Assembly: GCF_000003605.2 (NCBI RefSeq) | Contig: NW_003109576.1 | Location: 52,260 to 116,259 of the forward strand | Direction of reading: 5' to 3' | Source: Saccoglossus kowalevskii | Taxonomy: Eukaryota; Hemichordata; Enteropneusta; Harrimaniidae | Length of the DNA stretch: 64,000 nucleotides | In this document: in pieces, positions 12,331 to 28,090 of the stretch | Numbering within the stretch: the stretch's first letter is position 1 | How the letters are laid out: each line of letters opens with the position of its first letter | The notes under the pieces: generated by a model | What the model was told of the DNA's origin: nothing | Databases searched by the model: none | Seen by the model: only the letters and a program-made list of their open reading frames with translations | Translations under genes and position numbers: made by a program

Positions 12331-15300
12331 ACAATATTTTACAAGTAGTATACTGCATCAGCATGGAATGTCTTTAAAAATGACAAAATTTATATATTAA
12401 TAATAAAAAAATAAACAAAATAAATAAATGCATATTTGTTACCGTCGAGGAAATCGTAAGGACTACCAGCTAAACAGGTAGTAGCCATTTCCGCTAAACC
12501 GGACACAAGTCACGTGATAACTGCTGAATTGATTTGTTAGTATCATCCCTGACGATCTTTGCAATGTGCATATATTCTTCCTAATGTACATATAAGTGAA
12601 CTTGAAATGTTAGTTGGAACTGTGTAGAAGTGCGCTTATGTGACATATCCCAGTCACTTATAGTTTAGTCAACTAAAAGAAATTGGTTGAGATTTGCGAC
12701 TGTTGCCTTCGTCTCCCCATTCAACTCAAGCACGTCCATGTTCGAAATTTTAACATACGTTTGCACTAACAACTAATAATAATGTCTTATGTTTGCACCA
12801 TGTTATACTTGGACAATTATTATTACAATTACTGCACTGACGTTGAACAGTATATTATTCTTTAAATATGTGCGGAGGCCAGCTATTGCCGTATACGCAT
12901 GTAAATTGAATTATATACAAATCTTTTATTTATTTATTTGTTTATTTATATTCGAGTTATTTATATTAAGATTATTTCTATATTTTAGTTTTTTTATTCT
13001 TCCTGCAACTATGCAATCGATATTATATTATAAATTCTACATGTTAACATGACTGTAAAAGTGAAAGTTTTCTTTTAGCAAGTTACGTGCAAATTACGTA
13101 CGTCCATGAAGTGCCGGTGCGTGTACATTTTGTACAGCTGTGAGCATCGTCTAACGTAACTTCAGACCACTGCCAGCTACCGCCACGCCATATTGTTCTA
13201 GGTGTCAGACGAATCAATAGGGGGATTTCACACTTCTTTATAAATCCTCTGCTAATCCCCTTTCTGGAATAATACACGCTATACGCTTACTCTGGTTCAT
13301 TGTCTGCATTTTATGCAGAGTGTGTCCTCTCTGTTGGTTACATAACACGTACCGCAGCCCTGCGTTGTAGTGTTGAAAATCATGTTAACGAAATTATATA
13401 ATACAAACATTATTTTTTACAAATTTGGTATGCCCAGGCAAAGCTCGACAATTTCAAAGTCCATCGTGGGATGTTTCCGACTTATTACGAGTTAATTGTG
13501 GAAAGATTGAGTCAGTCCGGTATACGTAACTTTCTACATCACAGTGACTTACGTCCCAGACATCTGTCATCTGCACGTAAATTGATCCCCACCGCGACAC
13601 ACATAGCGTCCAAACCTAAACACGCTTCTATCTATCAGAATTTGTGTTTTTTTCCCACCAACGATATAGGAATTTATATTGTCATTTTAATTGCATGTTG
13701 CGGATTTTTACTGAAGAGACGCACAGATGACTTCGACGGGCTCTCAGCATGTCCGTGTTCGTGCTTGCACCTTAGAATATACCCATGTGTGTATAGCTCA
13801 CGTACATTCTGATCGCATTTTGGAAGAAATTGCAATAAACGGCGAATCTAACTGCCCAGTTAAACATCCATATATAATCAAATTCCCTCCACACGGACGG
13901 ACTGTGGTATAACATAACGATACCAAAGTCTCCCCGTATCCTTGGCGTTCCCTATAGACAGCGGTTTGACCTCAGTTTAACAATAAACTCCACGACAGTC
14001 GATGTGCATACGTTCCAGACTCTATTGTTTTAAGTGTCAGACGACTCAACAGGAGTGTGTTAGGTCTCTTTTGTCGACAACCCCCGGTACCGGTATAACA
14101 TACAAGAAAACCAACACAGTGTCTAAATTCCATGCAAAACGACACTACAACTGTCGTGTTTTGTCACGTCCACGACACCAATAAGTGACATACAACCAAG
14201 AGAGACACATTTGCCGTGGAGCGCTCTTGTGGAACTGTCAACAAATGGATAATTTGAACTATTTTATGGATTTACGCAATATTTCCGATTCGATGTGACG
14301 CGATCGCCGATGTCGTCACTAGTTACGGGTAAGTTTTTTTTTTAAATTATATGTTGTAAGCTTACAGACACCGTCTCGTAATTATCGTGCCATAATGCCT
14401 GCCAATGTCTAGTCCGATTTTTTGGACAGGGAAGTAATCAGAATTCGTCCCACATGACCGGTTTAGTTGCGATGATAATATTTTGACATAATATTGTCTA
14501 TTTATTATGGATATTAAAACATGTATATTGAGATTTTTAATTTATATTTAAATTGTTCTTGTTTACTTATCTATCGTAATAATAATAATTTATCATGTTA
14601 TTTCGATTAAACGAGTAAATAGTTCGTCATTGTTATAAGCTCCGATGTCCTAGCCCATTTCCAACTTGAAATTGGTGAAAATTTAGTAATCCTTTGGGAC
14701 GTTGTCAGAATTGCAACCGCCGCGTTCAAAGTAAATATCTCGCTTAATTAGAATACATTTATTATATATAGGTTGTTTAATCGAAATATTTCAATGAAAT
14801 ACACATTTCCCAGTCATATGCATACACACATGTGTCTGCTTGCGTACAGGAACAAGTAATGATTGTAACTCGACTGTAATCCTGTAGGACGCGCACAGGC
14901 AATGTAGACATATTGGTAATCGTGCAGGACGCGCACAAGCAACGCCGACATATTGGTAATCCTGTAGGACGCGCACAGGCAACGCCGACATATTGGTACT
15001 GTAAAATACGTAATTACTCTATGATTAGTGCCTTCTTCTGAGAACCAAATGCGCACAAAATACCACCCATGGAATATTCGAATATAACCATGGAAAGTGA
15101 CAGTTAATTTAAATATACAAACCCAAAAAATTGATAATGATAATTATTCTTATTGATTCTTGTGTATTTCCGGTGTATCAATAATTACAACAAAACCCAA
15201 ATCATTGTCGGACATGAATGTGATCTTGTTAACTGTTTGTTCCGTTTAATATCAATTCTAAAAAGGTTAAATACGATCTCCGGAGTCAAATGAAGTATAC

Positions 15301-18300
15301 TGTGTGTAATAATAGTACCCAGGCCGCTTACAGTGTACAATACGAGATACACCGGGATACACAGTATAGTTACTAATTTACATACATTCTAGCCAATACA
15401 CGTCACGTCTTGTTAATTAAGAAGTCTATCACTTGTAAATTGAATGTCTGAGTCTCGTGCAATTATGTAATCTTAACGGTTCGCACATTCCCAGTGAAAC
15501 TAAATGGTTTCTGACGTTGGGACTTTTGCACCTCGTGCCCGCCTCCCGACAATACCGACCACACCGTGGCTATCGACTGGCCTGTCTAGTTTAGACTCCC
15601 ATCTTCTTTTGTATTCCTCAACAGTGGTTATACTTTTTACTACTTTATTAATTTTAAGAATTATAATTCACTACTAAGTTAGCGGAAAAATCGTCATTTC
15701 GTTATCAGTTGACTTCATAGTTATATGTTCCGTGCCACAGCCTCCGCAATATGCCCGGTTTTTAATAATTTGAACGTCTTAGTGAAACGGATGTATTCAC
15801 GATACTAAAGTGAAAGTAATTACATTACCACAGGGGCGTACCACAATCTGTGTTGATTTGCCGGGAATATTGACACAGTCGAAAACGAAATATTACATAG
15901 TATTATACTGTGAAACTGAACCACGGTATACGCCGCTTTCCAACATGACAGTGGCGGCGTATTTGTAACTATGATGCGGTCGTTGATTTATCGTAATGTC
16001 AGAAACACTTTATCATAAACAGTCACAATGTATTGTATGTACTGTAGTCACGGTGATTTAGTAACCAGCGTTGCCGTTGATTAACTAGTAATGTAATAAC
16101 GTCAACATCAAATCAACATCGCATTCTACTCTAGTATTGTACAGTTCAGCTATTTCAACAGACACAGCGAAGTTTGTTTCATCTCAAATAAACCTGGAAT
16201 GAATTATATCCGACGGTCATGTTTATTCAACCCGGACCCGTTTACAAAAACATACGTTATTGATTTTTTTTAAAATATGCTGTTGAGAACTCGTGTACCA
16301 CTACCATTCATGCTCTTACTTTGCATTACAATTATTAACTGGGATAGGGTTAACACGGACTATGATTTTTGTTGCAAAATTAACTATATTAACCCTCAGC
16401 ACAGGTAGAAAAGAATTCATTCATTAATTAATTAATACAACCAATAGGTCATTGTCACCCAGTACAATAAATGTATACACACCAAAACCTAAATTTTCAC
16501 TAACGACTATGGTTATTATGCAATGCAGAATTAAACAGTAAACGAAACACCACGCGTGCTCAACGAACATCTTACCATTTTTTTCTAAATATAGCAAAGC
16601 GGCAACGTGTGTACATTTGCCATTTTTTTCTCATGTTTATTAATTATGTTTGATATTATATCTTGACATTGCAGTATGATTTATGATAAAATGAAAATAA
16701 TGTTTTGACTATGAACGTGGTGGTATTCGTTCGGCGGAATGACAAAAACTCAAGTTTACAGTTACCGGTACGTTAAGATAACTCGTATGCATTATTATGA
16801 GTTATTCAGTTTCCGTTTTTTTTTCATTGAACGAATACCGCTACATTTTCTGACGAACAAAGGTTTTTATTTCATGAACAAATGAAAACATTATACCATA
16901 ATGTTTTTATTAAGCTGTAATATCGAACAAAATTACTTAAACATGGTCAAAAATACATAAAGCTCTCCACATTGCCTTGAGAAAGTAAAATACGTGGTTG
17001 TTTAAACAACAGACTAGGGTCTACTTGTATAGACTGTACACCGATGAATATACAGTTATGACTCTCGTAGTAATAAGCATTTTATTACTACAACATAAAA
17101 TTAAGCACAGTTATATCAGTGACGTATGTCTGACATCAACCGTATTGTAACGTTATGCATGCATAATTCATAACCCGGGGCGATACTACAATAAATAATA
17201 ACCACTAGTTATATTTTATAGTGGGCGTAAACTTGTTACCCAGGATGATGCTAAACGATCATGCTGGCCAATCAAATACAGTCGTGATTTCCCGCCAACC
17301 CTGTGCACGTGACACGAAATTTTACATGAATTATAATTTAATCCCTGTGTAGCCTGTGGGTGTATTCCAGTATATTTAACTCGTAATTTCCATCCCTCTC
17401 AAATTTCCATTATGGTGTCTGTGACAAAGAGACGCATTTGTCATAGCCTCCAGAAATCGACCTAAAATAACTTCACTATCAACAGACTTGTAATTGGCCA
17501 CACAGTTTTTCTCGGTAAACAAAGTGGTTACAGTACTTGTTAATTTAGTGTAACAAACATTGCTATGGCACTGTTCAAGATAAGAATCTCAGCTAAAGAG
17601 TGTACTGAACGACATCACTTAGGAGAGAAAAATGCCGGAGACATTGCAGTGAAATTAAAACCGTTTCCATGAAATTCATTATTCCATGTTTACAGAGACG
17701 AATCTGGACAACAGGGAATTTGATTTGAAAAGAGATTATTTATGACGTTGTTCGTATTATCTCAAGTGTTTGCCTTCAGTAGACTTCACCAGTGTGTAGT
17801 GAACCAGTATTGACTGTCATCAGATATATTTAATGAGTTAAACCACTGACCACAAACTCAAAATTAAGATCGAGAAAAGTGAAGGGCTACCCGTGGCGCG
17901 TTTTACCACAAATTGTTCTAGAAATGGACACATATCAATTTTTATTCGTGTGTCCCATACAGTTTAACTCATAAAAGCTTTCGAAGATTGTTGTTATCCT
18001 GAGCTCCACATGCTACTTGAATGTTTTTCTTTTTATCGCTTTAGTTTTTTTTTATTTGACAAGCGGAGAATCGGACTTTGATGGCGAGAATTTCGGCAGA
18101 CATTGGGGTCTTCCAGCGCGGAGACAACAACACATCATTCAATATGACACATACGTTATTCACAGTGCTCATCTTAATATACCCCGAATGTAGACCTTAA
18201 TCTTCTTAATCAGTCTGGCACCTCGTGGTAATTACAATCGATCTAAACAAACCGCATCCTAGGGCCAAGTCGTTCACAATAGCGGGGGATGACCGGCATG

Positions 18301-21300
18301 TCCTTGAAAGCAATACCGCTCCTTTGTAGGGGAGTGATACGTCGCATTGTCCCTATTCATACGAACACTGAAGCATTCACCGATTCCATGAGTAACCTAT
18401 TCTTTCTGATTGACCTTTCTAGCGATAAAGTATAAACTGTTTGTGGTTGACCTCAGCCTCTCACAAAATACATGTACTCTTATTTGAAATTACACTGTGT
18501 TTTTATACCGTGTTCTTCTTATCATCCTTGCTACATATAAACAGAATTCATACGAAGGCCTGTGTGATCTTTCATTGATTTCATTTGAAGCAAGTCCGAG
18601 TCGACTTTCAGGATTTAGATTTCAACAGAACAAAAACTGTAAATCCATAAAGCGCATATAATACAGGCAGTAAATATTAAATTGCCCCCATGTTGACTTT
18701 AAATCTTATAGATCAAACATTATTTCCTTGAACTTCCTATATTTTCCTCCAGAATTTTGGAACAAAATCTTGTACATTATTCTGTACTTTTCCATAATTT
18801 CTATGTTAATTTTCAAACCAAATGAACATAATTTAACATATACTACAGACCTTGATACACTTTTTAGAAAAAATAGTAAAATGTAAGTGAAAGGATTTTG
18901 GGAAAGTTGAATTTGACATTCAAAGGTTAAATATCCTCAATTTAGTAATACATGTAGAACGACCCTCTTTCATTTATATTTTTAACATTATCAACAGAAT
19001 GCACAAATTAGCATGTAGACAGACTCCCAACGAGAAAAGGCGAAACTATAATAGTTACTGATAGTATTATACCTGTATTTTGCCATCACACCGAATAGCA
19101 ATCGTTAACAAAATCCAATTCCTACTAATACATGAACATGTCCTTAATGACATTGACCGTGCTCTATTTCATTTGTTGATATGAATCGTTATTTCAATTC
19201 ATTTTTATTGGAGTAGAGTGTGTATTCAAGCATATCGACATCTATATATAGTTTTCTATTCATTTTTTACTTTAGTGCCAGCAACCCAAAGTACATTACA
19301 CTGAGAATTATATTAATGTCTGTGTATGTCAAAGATACAGTAAAAACTTGGCAACGTCACGTAAATTAAGTTGTTGATTATTTATTATTCTGAAACCAGG
19401 TATACATAAACGGCACGTGTTACATTTCATGTACTTTTAATACACTGACTATGCTGTGTTGTTTCTACCATGTTTGTAATGATTACATTATATTTACATT
19501 TAATAATAAATAGTAAAATATCTTAGATATTAAATCTGTACCCCGGGTCTATATCACACCGGAAACATCTAACAAGAAAATCATTTCAGCATTTTCGAAA
19601 TCAAAATAATTAATACTATCCATAGTATAATTGTCGTTGGTCGATTCTCAGACTTGTATTACTAGTCTGAGGTCGATTACAGACACATTCAAGTACCAGT
19701 CTAGTTAAGATAGTTACACAAAACAACTACACAGACGCCATGAATGTATTTGTGTTTTAACAATACACGATATTAATTAAAATACCGTTGCCTCTAAAGT
19801 ACAGTTGACTAATTTCATACAAACCATCCAGGCTATTTATAAGGGCCAGTCGATATTATTGCATTCAAAACAACAAGTCGACCCACTCGAAGGCCAGCCA
19901 CAGCGTCGTCGTGTCAATTCATCGAATTTACGCAAATACTGCGATATTATTTACTCAATCGAGGTGGAATATGTACCAGGAGGCTTGAATATTTAAAAAA
20001 TAACACAATAATTCACATAATCATGAACGCTGTAGCGTCGTTGGCATATGTATATCAGGTAAAATGGAAATACATGTTAACAAGATGGCGGCAGTGAGAG
20101 GTCAGACAGATGGTCAATTTAAACGACGTCTCGCAGTCGGTGAACGTTATCTGAAAATTATTACAACAATAATATCTCGAAATATTCCTACGTTAATGTT
20201 GAGCTATAGGAACACGAATCTTTGTTCCTAGTATCGGTATTTTGTATGTATCGGAATTCCTCCATACTGTGTGGGCGTGTCAACTAAATATCACTTTGTA
20301 ATTTAAAAACTATTACAATTATCTCTATTCTGTATTCAATAACTACTCGGTGATACTAATATACACACTAAAACTATGCGGTAGGTAGACATACTTTTTG
20401 GTCGGCGGTAAATTGTAATTACAGTTTCACACAAGAAGGTATGTGCGTTAAAGCTGATCAGAAAGTTAAGTCAACGAAAAAACCCAGTGTTTGACGAATC
20501 GACCAGCAGACACACGTTAGAAATGTGTAACAAAATAGAAAATAATGATAAGGTTTAATAAATGCTCTATAGTTCAAATATTTAATGGGATATGCCTAGG
20601 TATCTGTGCTTTATATTAATGTACTCTATAGAGATCGTAAACACGTGTGGTGAAAAAATAGCGTAAAATTTACATGACTGTTATTTCAAATGTGCATGGT
20701 ATCGCCGAACTCGATCATGTTTACACGATGTACCCGATAAGTGTAATATCGATATATTTGATAGCATTGTGTCAAATCGTTAAACGATTATAATATTATA
20801 ATTGTTGCCTTCTTAGCAGTAAACCACGTCAGTTTATCGTTTTAACGGGACAACGTCTGTAACAGGACCACGACGGGAGAGACTGGGTCGATTTGTTGGT
20901 ATTGACCTACCAGAGATTGATTCGTCGAAGTTTGAAAATAACACTTTTTTTCTGTTCCAGACATGTCAAGGTCAGTTCGGGTTGTGACAATAGTGTGTCC
21001 AGACACTTATCTTGAACATATGGAAAACATTCATTGGAAACGGCGTTTACTTACCGTTCCATGTCCAAGTTACTTTTCAACTGTTTGATCTACATACACG
21101 TGCAGACATTATAGGCGGCATGCTTCCCGTTCAAACCGAACTTGAATCTGCGACAAAAGTTGAATTGCTTGATACCCTAGAAACAAATACCGTCGTAATA
21201 ATAATTTTTAACATGTCTATGTTTCCATAATATTGTCTTTTAGAATTTACAGTAGCATATTTCCAGAAGGTCGATTACTCTCGGTAGATTTCGTTTTCTG

Positions 21301-24300
21301 AAAAAATGAGACGTTGGGTCAATGGCGGCAAGGCGCGAACACACCCACTGAACGAAAGTATTCGTTTTTTCATGACACAATAAACGAATTTCAAAAACAA
21401 TAATGTGTCATTGTGTTACTAGGTAACCGTAAATTTAAATCGTGAATTTCACGTTTTAAAATGTCTGTTTTTAAGATTTTACTATAAGAAAATAGTCCCA
21501 AGTTTGACGTCACCAAAATGGCGGTCACTTCAAGTAATTTACAAATGAATAGGCAATTCACAAGTAAATAGTTTGGGAGCAGTTGTGTTTATAGTATAGA
21601 TAAGATATGTTATATCTACTCAGTAAAATTAAATTTTGAAATTTTAATTTGGCCAAATTATTCAGTAAGTCAGACTACACTGTAATCACTTTTTCGATTG
21701 CTCTAGGACCTTTTTAACTGTTGCACGCCGTACAACTTCATCACGATAATAGCCACTACACACGATTTACGCGTGAAATACGAGCAATACGACAAGGTGT
21801 AAATAGTTGAGCGCTTATTTTTAAGTAAGTTACCGTAACTTACGTAACTCGTTACTGAATACAGACTAATTTACTTGTAGTAATACGTACATCGTGATAT
21901 TTTCGTAAACTCAGTGGAGGGAATGTTCAATTCTTTGCACACCTAAGTCAGCATTCGTAAAATGAATCCACATATTATTTTCTATATTTCGAACAAATTA
22001 TCATCAAGACAATGGCATTGGTAAATTGTGTTCTTTTGATAAAAAAATAACGAAGAAATTATTCAAAAACACATAAAATGCGCAAAAGGTTGGACCAAAA
22101 TAATGGCGGAAAAATTATGGCGTTTTCAAAGAGTTAACAAGATATTTAACCCAAAATGATTTTTCATTGGAAATTCATTGTTGAACAAATTCGTATACAG
22201 CCTACACATTTGCATAGACGTGCGCCCTCTGTCTGTAGTGAGAGAATTGGTATTCAGTCCATGTTACTATATTGAGTAATAATGTACAAACGAATGCGGC
22301 CAATTCCGAGCAGATCATCGGTTCAATTTATTTCATTTTCGCCACTTCGCGACATCTATCGTGTTTATTTGGTTCCGTTTCCATGCGTGTTACCATAAGC
22401 TATTTTGTCTCCATACAATCCGAAATATTCATTTTTTTCTGTGTGAATAATTATATTTGTGAAATCTTGAATGTCCCGTCCGTTTACTCAACAGATTATG
22501 TCACAGTAATTATGTTCTGTCTCGTCAGTGATTGGTTATAGTGTTGAACTTACCCCGTAACTAAACAATTATAATACATAGATGGACTATCACAGTTATG
22601 GCCATGTGTTCAATTGCCACCGTGCCAACCAGTGCACATATACGGAAAAAGCCAACTATAATGCAATATACTAACTAATTTACATCGCCGCCCTGACGCA
22701 TTCATGTGTCTCATTGTTTGTGCATGCCGAGTATTTTCAAAGACGAGCCTGGTACTACTACGATATAAGCTGGCAAAACGACCAATGTAGTTTTACAGAA
22801 CTAAAATGATCTCAGACAAAACAAGCAGTGACGTGGCTTTGTCACGAACATGAGTGTCTATTTCCAAATTGTCTGCATCATTACCCGAACACAGTCGACA
22901 GACGCTGCCAAACTGATCATGTGGATATAACAACGACATACGTTTTGTCGGTCGCATCAGAGAACCCGGCGTTCATCCAGAATCATTTCACAATGAAAAT
23001 ACTACACAAAACGTTTTGTTTTTAGATTAAGTGCTACTATTTCAATTATGTGATTTTGATTGTTTTAGTAAATGGAAAAAATGTCTATGCTTGGGATATT
23101 ATTGGAATCATCGGTGCGTACATACATTAGAGTCAACAATTCTCGATAGTATTCATAATTGAACTCATCCAATGCACTGATGAGTGGCAATGAAACATAT
23201 TCTTTTCACGCATTGTCCGGGGATATATTTTGGGTATTGGTATTTCTCATCAGATTTCGAATGCATACAGCTACACGCCAGTGTCGAACGTGGCTGCCAA
23301 ATGCTTCTAGTCGACTCGGATTTCCAGGGTACTAAATGATAAAAAATTTAGTCAAAACAAGACTTAAATAGGAACCTTCCAAGCCCAGGGATTGCACCAA
23401 AAAAATCATTGGACACTATTGTTTATTTTATTTACAAAGTTAGTCTATCTTTTGTTATCCATTGTAATTTTAATCCAGAAAGTAAATTTGTTGTGAGATT
23501 AGGATTAACTGGAAGTGCTCCTTTAATATGGATATATCAAACGAGACCGATTTCTGATCTCTGATATATCTACTTGTTACAAAAATTAGAGGTTCATTTC
23601 CATCAGTTTCTGAGATGATTTCCAGAAAAATTTTGATTTTATTTTCCGATTACCCCAGTAATTCTATTCGATGATATTTATTATGTAACACATAGCCTAT
23701 TTAGTTATTCAAACAAATATCACCAAATGAACATATTATTACAACTGTATCAATTTACAATACAGAACGGTGGATAGGACTCTACTCCAGTTGTAAATCC
23801 CTCTGTGTATTTAAGTAGGCGAGATATACATGGCTAGATCTTAGCGTGCTTATTGACTACCGTGCCCGCTACTTACGTGTAAGTGAATCCAATTGGGTAG
23901 TTCATGGGATGGAATTACCGACTGTTAATGAAGGTGTGCTATAGGCTGCATACACGGTGTTTACATGTACCGATACTAGTCGAAGTCATAAAGTGGTTAG
24001 AATAGCAGTAATTACAGACAGTGCCGCGGGGATGACCACTCCATGTCTCTTCTGTACCACCGCATTTAAAATCACTTTTGCACCGGAAATGAAATTTCCA
24101 GGAGCGAGCCTCGATCTGAGGCCATTTATCGCATCGTTTGCTTTCAGCATAATTTCAATCTAGAACTTGTTCGTACATGTGAATAAAGTACGGAGTGTAC
24201 ATGACATTACGATACTTTTTTAATGAATTTTGTGAATAGATTTGGCAATATCAAATGTTTTACTTAGGTTTGATATGAAATCGCAGAACTTAAACATGAG

Positions 24301-27300
24301 CGTGTGTGTACATTTTAGAGGTGTTGTATTTATTAAATCTTTCATATTGAATCGACATAAATATGTAGGAGTGGCCGGACTAGCAACTGCGACCACAAAA
24401 CAATTTGAGAACGTTCACCTTATTTTAAAATATTTTGTTTTGTTAATTGTCTATTTAAAAAAAATGTTTTTATTGGGAAATGTTCTATCAACACTACGTC
24501 ACTGTGCAGATATTCCCGCCATGTTGGCAGTATTGTAAACATCGCAATACATTACAAGTAATTGAAGAATAAAGATGAAAAAGCAGGGTAATATGATTGT
24601 AACTTCGAAAATATAAAAAATGAAAATAACCACCAGACATGGACATGAAGTCAGTATCCGGGGAACATAAGCACAAAAAATATCTGTGGATACTAGGTTT
24701 GAAACTTCACAAAAGCAGATACGGGATGGAAACAAAAAACGACAAATCGCGTCCATTATGTAAGTAGAGTTAACCTTCTGTGGCGCGGTGTCTCGGGGGT
24801 TGACGACGTTAATGGAATCAGGCCTATTTAACGTAGCTAATACGCGCACAAATCAGTACTTTCCGTCAAATTAATGCTTTAACTTGCTAGTAGCACTTTC
24901 ACATTAGAGACGGATATCAGGTAAAAGACCGGCTCACAACACTTTTATTTGACCATTTTGCCGCTGAGAAGAAAGTAGTGACAATTGACGTCGTGTAATG
25001 CCACTAGTAGTCTAGCAGGAGGAAATGGCATGTGACAGTGTGTGCTTGGTGATTTTATCAAAAGCGTCTCTCTACTCAACACAATGGATATGAGGAGCTC
25101 TTTACGGATACACTTAACTTGTCCCATCGAAAGTAAATGGAACGCTAATTAAGTATAGTATAGGACATTCCGTTTAATTCAATTAAAGATATTCAATTTG
25201 GTAAGAAATGAGAAATTAGGAAAGGCAGACAATGTTCGGCTCACATAGTACTTGATTTCAATTTAACATCTTGTTTCATCGAACTATGCGTTTTGTGCGC
25301 GCACTCAGATAAGAAGTTTCGATGTGTCGTGAATCGAAGTTGAGGTAAATACATGTAGTATATAAAAAATAATGTCTGATACAGACAATTGGTTTTGAAG
25401 TTTTGAAGCGAGGAAAAAAAATCAGATATTGAAATCATGAGACATAATTTTGCTGCTGACGTAATACTCTCTACCAACCTCTCTGATAAGACTTTCATGA
25501 ATTTTCGTTGCGTTGTTAAATGCCAGTGTGGCCAGTGTATATACTGACTTAAATGTATTAACTCTGAGCTCAGCGATGTCTTTCAGAAGTCAATTGAAGC
25601 CCATTGTGTTTTAATCTGCATGTTAAAGTAACAAAACAATACTCAAACGTGTCAGAATAGAACACATGCGAGGCGATAGCGTTTTTTTACAATCGTGCAT
25701 GCGCTTTCGTTAGGTTTGAAACAAAACACACAGAACAAGACTGCGCAAAGTATGCTAGCATGATCGGGCAGTTTTTTCTACAATTCGGTTACTCAAATTT
25801 TGCAGTTTGAAATATACTTGTATAGAACAAGATTGATTTATAACGAGTGAGTAAGTTCACATAAAAGAATAAAAGTTATCGCACAAATGAGATGTCGTCA
25901 AACATTTTAGCCCACTGGGTTGGCTGTATACAACTTTTGCCGCCGCGTTAGCGGTTGTGATTCGGTGATAATGGAGTTGCGATTCTCACGGGATCTGCAC
26001 CGCGTACTAAAACACTCGTATAGTAATCATACAATCCATCGATAATTTGGGTAATAAGTTATTTTGTTTTTGCATTTTACGCTTTTTTACCCACAGTTTA
26101 CACTAAAAAAACCGTATATATTTCAAATAAGTGAAAATATTGGTTGTAGGAATCGTGGCCTCTTCTCCCTTAGGAATTGAACATTGTGCAAATATATATA
26201 CTAATAATGACCACTGTAATAGCGTTATTTGATGATTCGAAAAATGGTGTCTATAGAATAACCAACATTATTTTACTATCAATTATGCTGCGCACATCTT
26301 GGCGAGAGCTCCCGACAGGCAAAGCGACTGTTCAGCGCGCTGTGTGAACATGGTACGCAAAATAACAACACATCGGATATGGAAATCACATGTATTATAT
26401 TACAAAATGGATACGAAAAGTCATACGTCACATTTAGATATATAATCATTGAAGATTCGCGTTCCAATAATTCGTATTATAAGTAAAAATTGCCATCGCT
26501 ACTTTGTGACAAATTGTTAAATAACTGCCTCTAGCCGAGTCGGCGTTTTCCAAGTTATTTCGGTACATGTAGTAAACACGGCTATTACGAGCTATATTGT
26601 TTGCCTGGCATTATACGTCCAATTCAAGCCTTAAATTAAGCTCTATTTAAATTAATGGAGGGTGATTTTTGTTGCCAAATACCTTGTACTAGGGATGATT
26701 GCTGCAAACACACCAATTTTAATAGAACACTTAGGCGTCATTGGCAAATGTTAGAATATTACGAAGGTTCATACATACGTTGAATACCCTCTAGAAAAGA
26801 CTGTGATAGCCCCAATTTTGTCTCATTATAAGACTTAATGGAAATGGGCCACCCGGTTATTATCGGTCTGTTATACATAAGCATCGGTTCTACGTAAAAA
26901 AGCACCTCGTTGCTCATTTCACTCACTGCGCTCATTACACGCCGTCGTATGTTTGCAGCCGTATTTGCACACTGTCAGCCACAATTTGGCAAAATTGCTG
27001 TAAAATTGGAAAATAGCCGCGAGGAGAAGTATCTCGGGCTCAGCTTGAATAAGAAGCAAAGAGGGTGTAATCTACCCAGTTTTGTAGACCAAGGAGACGA
27101 GCATTTTCTCGATAGCGCCGTGATCCCCTACTTATATGAGACTGGCGGGGATTCCTTTTTCTAATACGCCATGTTTTCATTGCAAATGTTATAGTCACGC
27201 CGTCAATTCATACGAATCAATTTTAGCGTAGGAGAAAATTACTACTGATAGTGTTTTAGTGTTTTGAATTAGTTTTTACTTAATAAGCAAAACATCATTC

Positions 27301-28075
27301 AAGAGCGACACCACTTCTCTTTTCGAGATACATTCTCAAATCTTTTAATAACAAATATATATAATTTAGGTTTTTTATATTGAGTGACCAATGGTTTATA
27401 AAGAATTTAAAAATAAAAATAAGTTCTATTTCAGTTTCAATTATTGATAAACAAAAAAATACAATAAAGTATCATGATAAAAGTGCTATCACCGTTGTTA
27501 TTAGGCTGAAACAAGCCTTGGTATACTCACGTCCGATATTAAATTCGTATGTGAGTTTAATGTTTTGCTGCTATAATTGAGTATTAAAAACTTTTCAAAT
27601 CGTGCATGTAAAACAGTTCGTCGTTTAGACTCGTATTGAAAGCTCTCATTAAAACAGATTCTTATTTCATTGCCAATAGTGGTGTATTAATGCAATAATA
27701 TCCTTTATCCGTCCTAATTAGGCGGAATAATACCTTTATTCGTTCTATTATAATCCGGTCATCGCTTCTACCAATAGACGAATTACCACCAATGCCAACT
27801 AGCGGAGTGATACATTCATATAGCAGATATGTAATGAGCCTGTCTTATCACTCATATACCGCCGCTGTTACAGTTAGAATGAAAAACACGAAAATGTTGG
27901 CTCCTATCGTCAGTCTCTATTTATGCGAAGTGGAGGTGACAGAGTGTATGGAATAACTCACGTCAACACGATACTACGACTAGTTTACTGCCAATGCAAC
28001 TGAATAACTACACACATATTGACAACGATTTGATATTGCGGTGGTGCTGTGGATTTGTCATATTTGCTTTTGCAG
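12331..28075. other. Gene-free stretch upstream of Bsx
   Basis: About 15.7 kb of AT-rich sequence with one 40-bp minisatellite and no recognised exon. Only small hairpins appear, for example CTCAGACT/AGTCTGAG near 19647-19673. The last few hundred bases include a CCTAATTAGG palindrome (27713-27722), a possible homeodomain site. A large quiet region beside a developmental homeobox gene is where cis-regulatory DNA would be expected. Confidence 0.55.
14876..14995. repeat. 40-bp minisatellite x 3
   Basis: Three 40-bp units beginning GTAATC and ending GACATATTG, with core AGGACGCGCACA. Units 2 and 3 differ at only a few positions. The apparent frames across it are by-products of the repeat. Confidence 0.95.
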
Positions 28076-28090
28076 GTGCCGAGTCAATTC

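Noticed and set aside
13471-13812. 113-codon plus-strand frame
   Set aside because: No recognisable family, low-complexity Cys/Leu-rich end, and an overlapping alternative frame; treated as chance.
24499-24849. 116-codon minus-strand frame
   Set aside because: Hydrophobic composition typical of AT-rich chance frames, no family match and no splice context.
27713-27722. CCTAATTAGG palindrome upstream of Bsx as an autoregulatory site
   Set aside because: TAATTA cores are frequent by chance in AT-rich DNA; no further evidence, so it is only mentioned under the upstream stretch.
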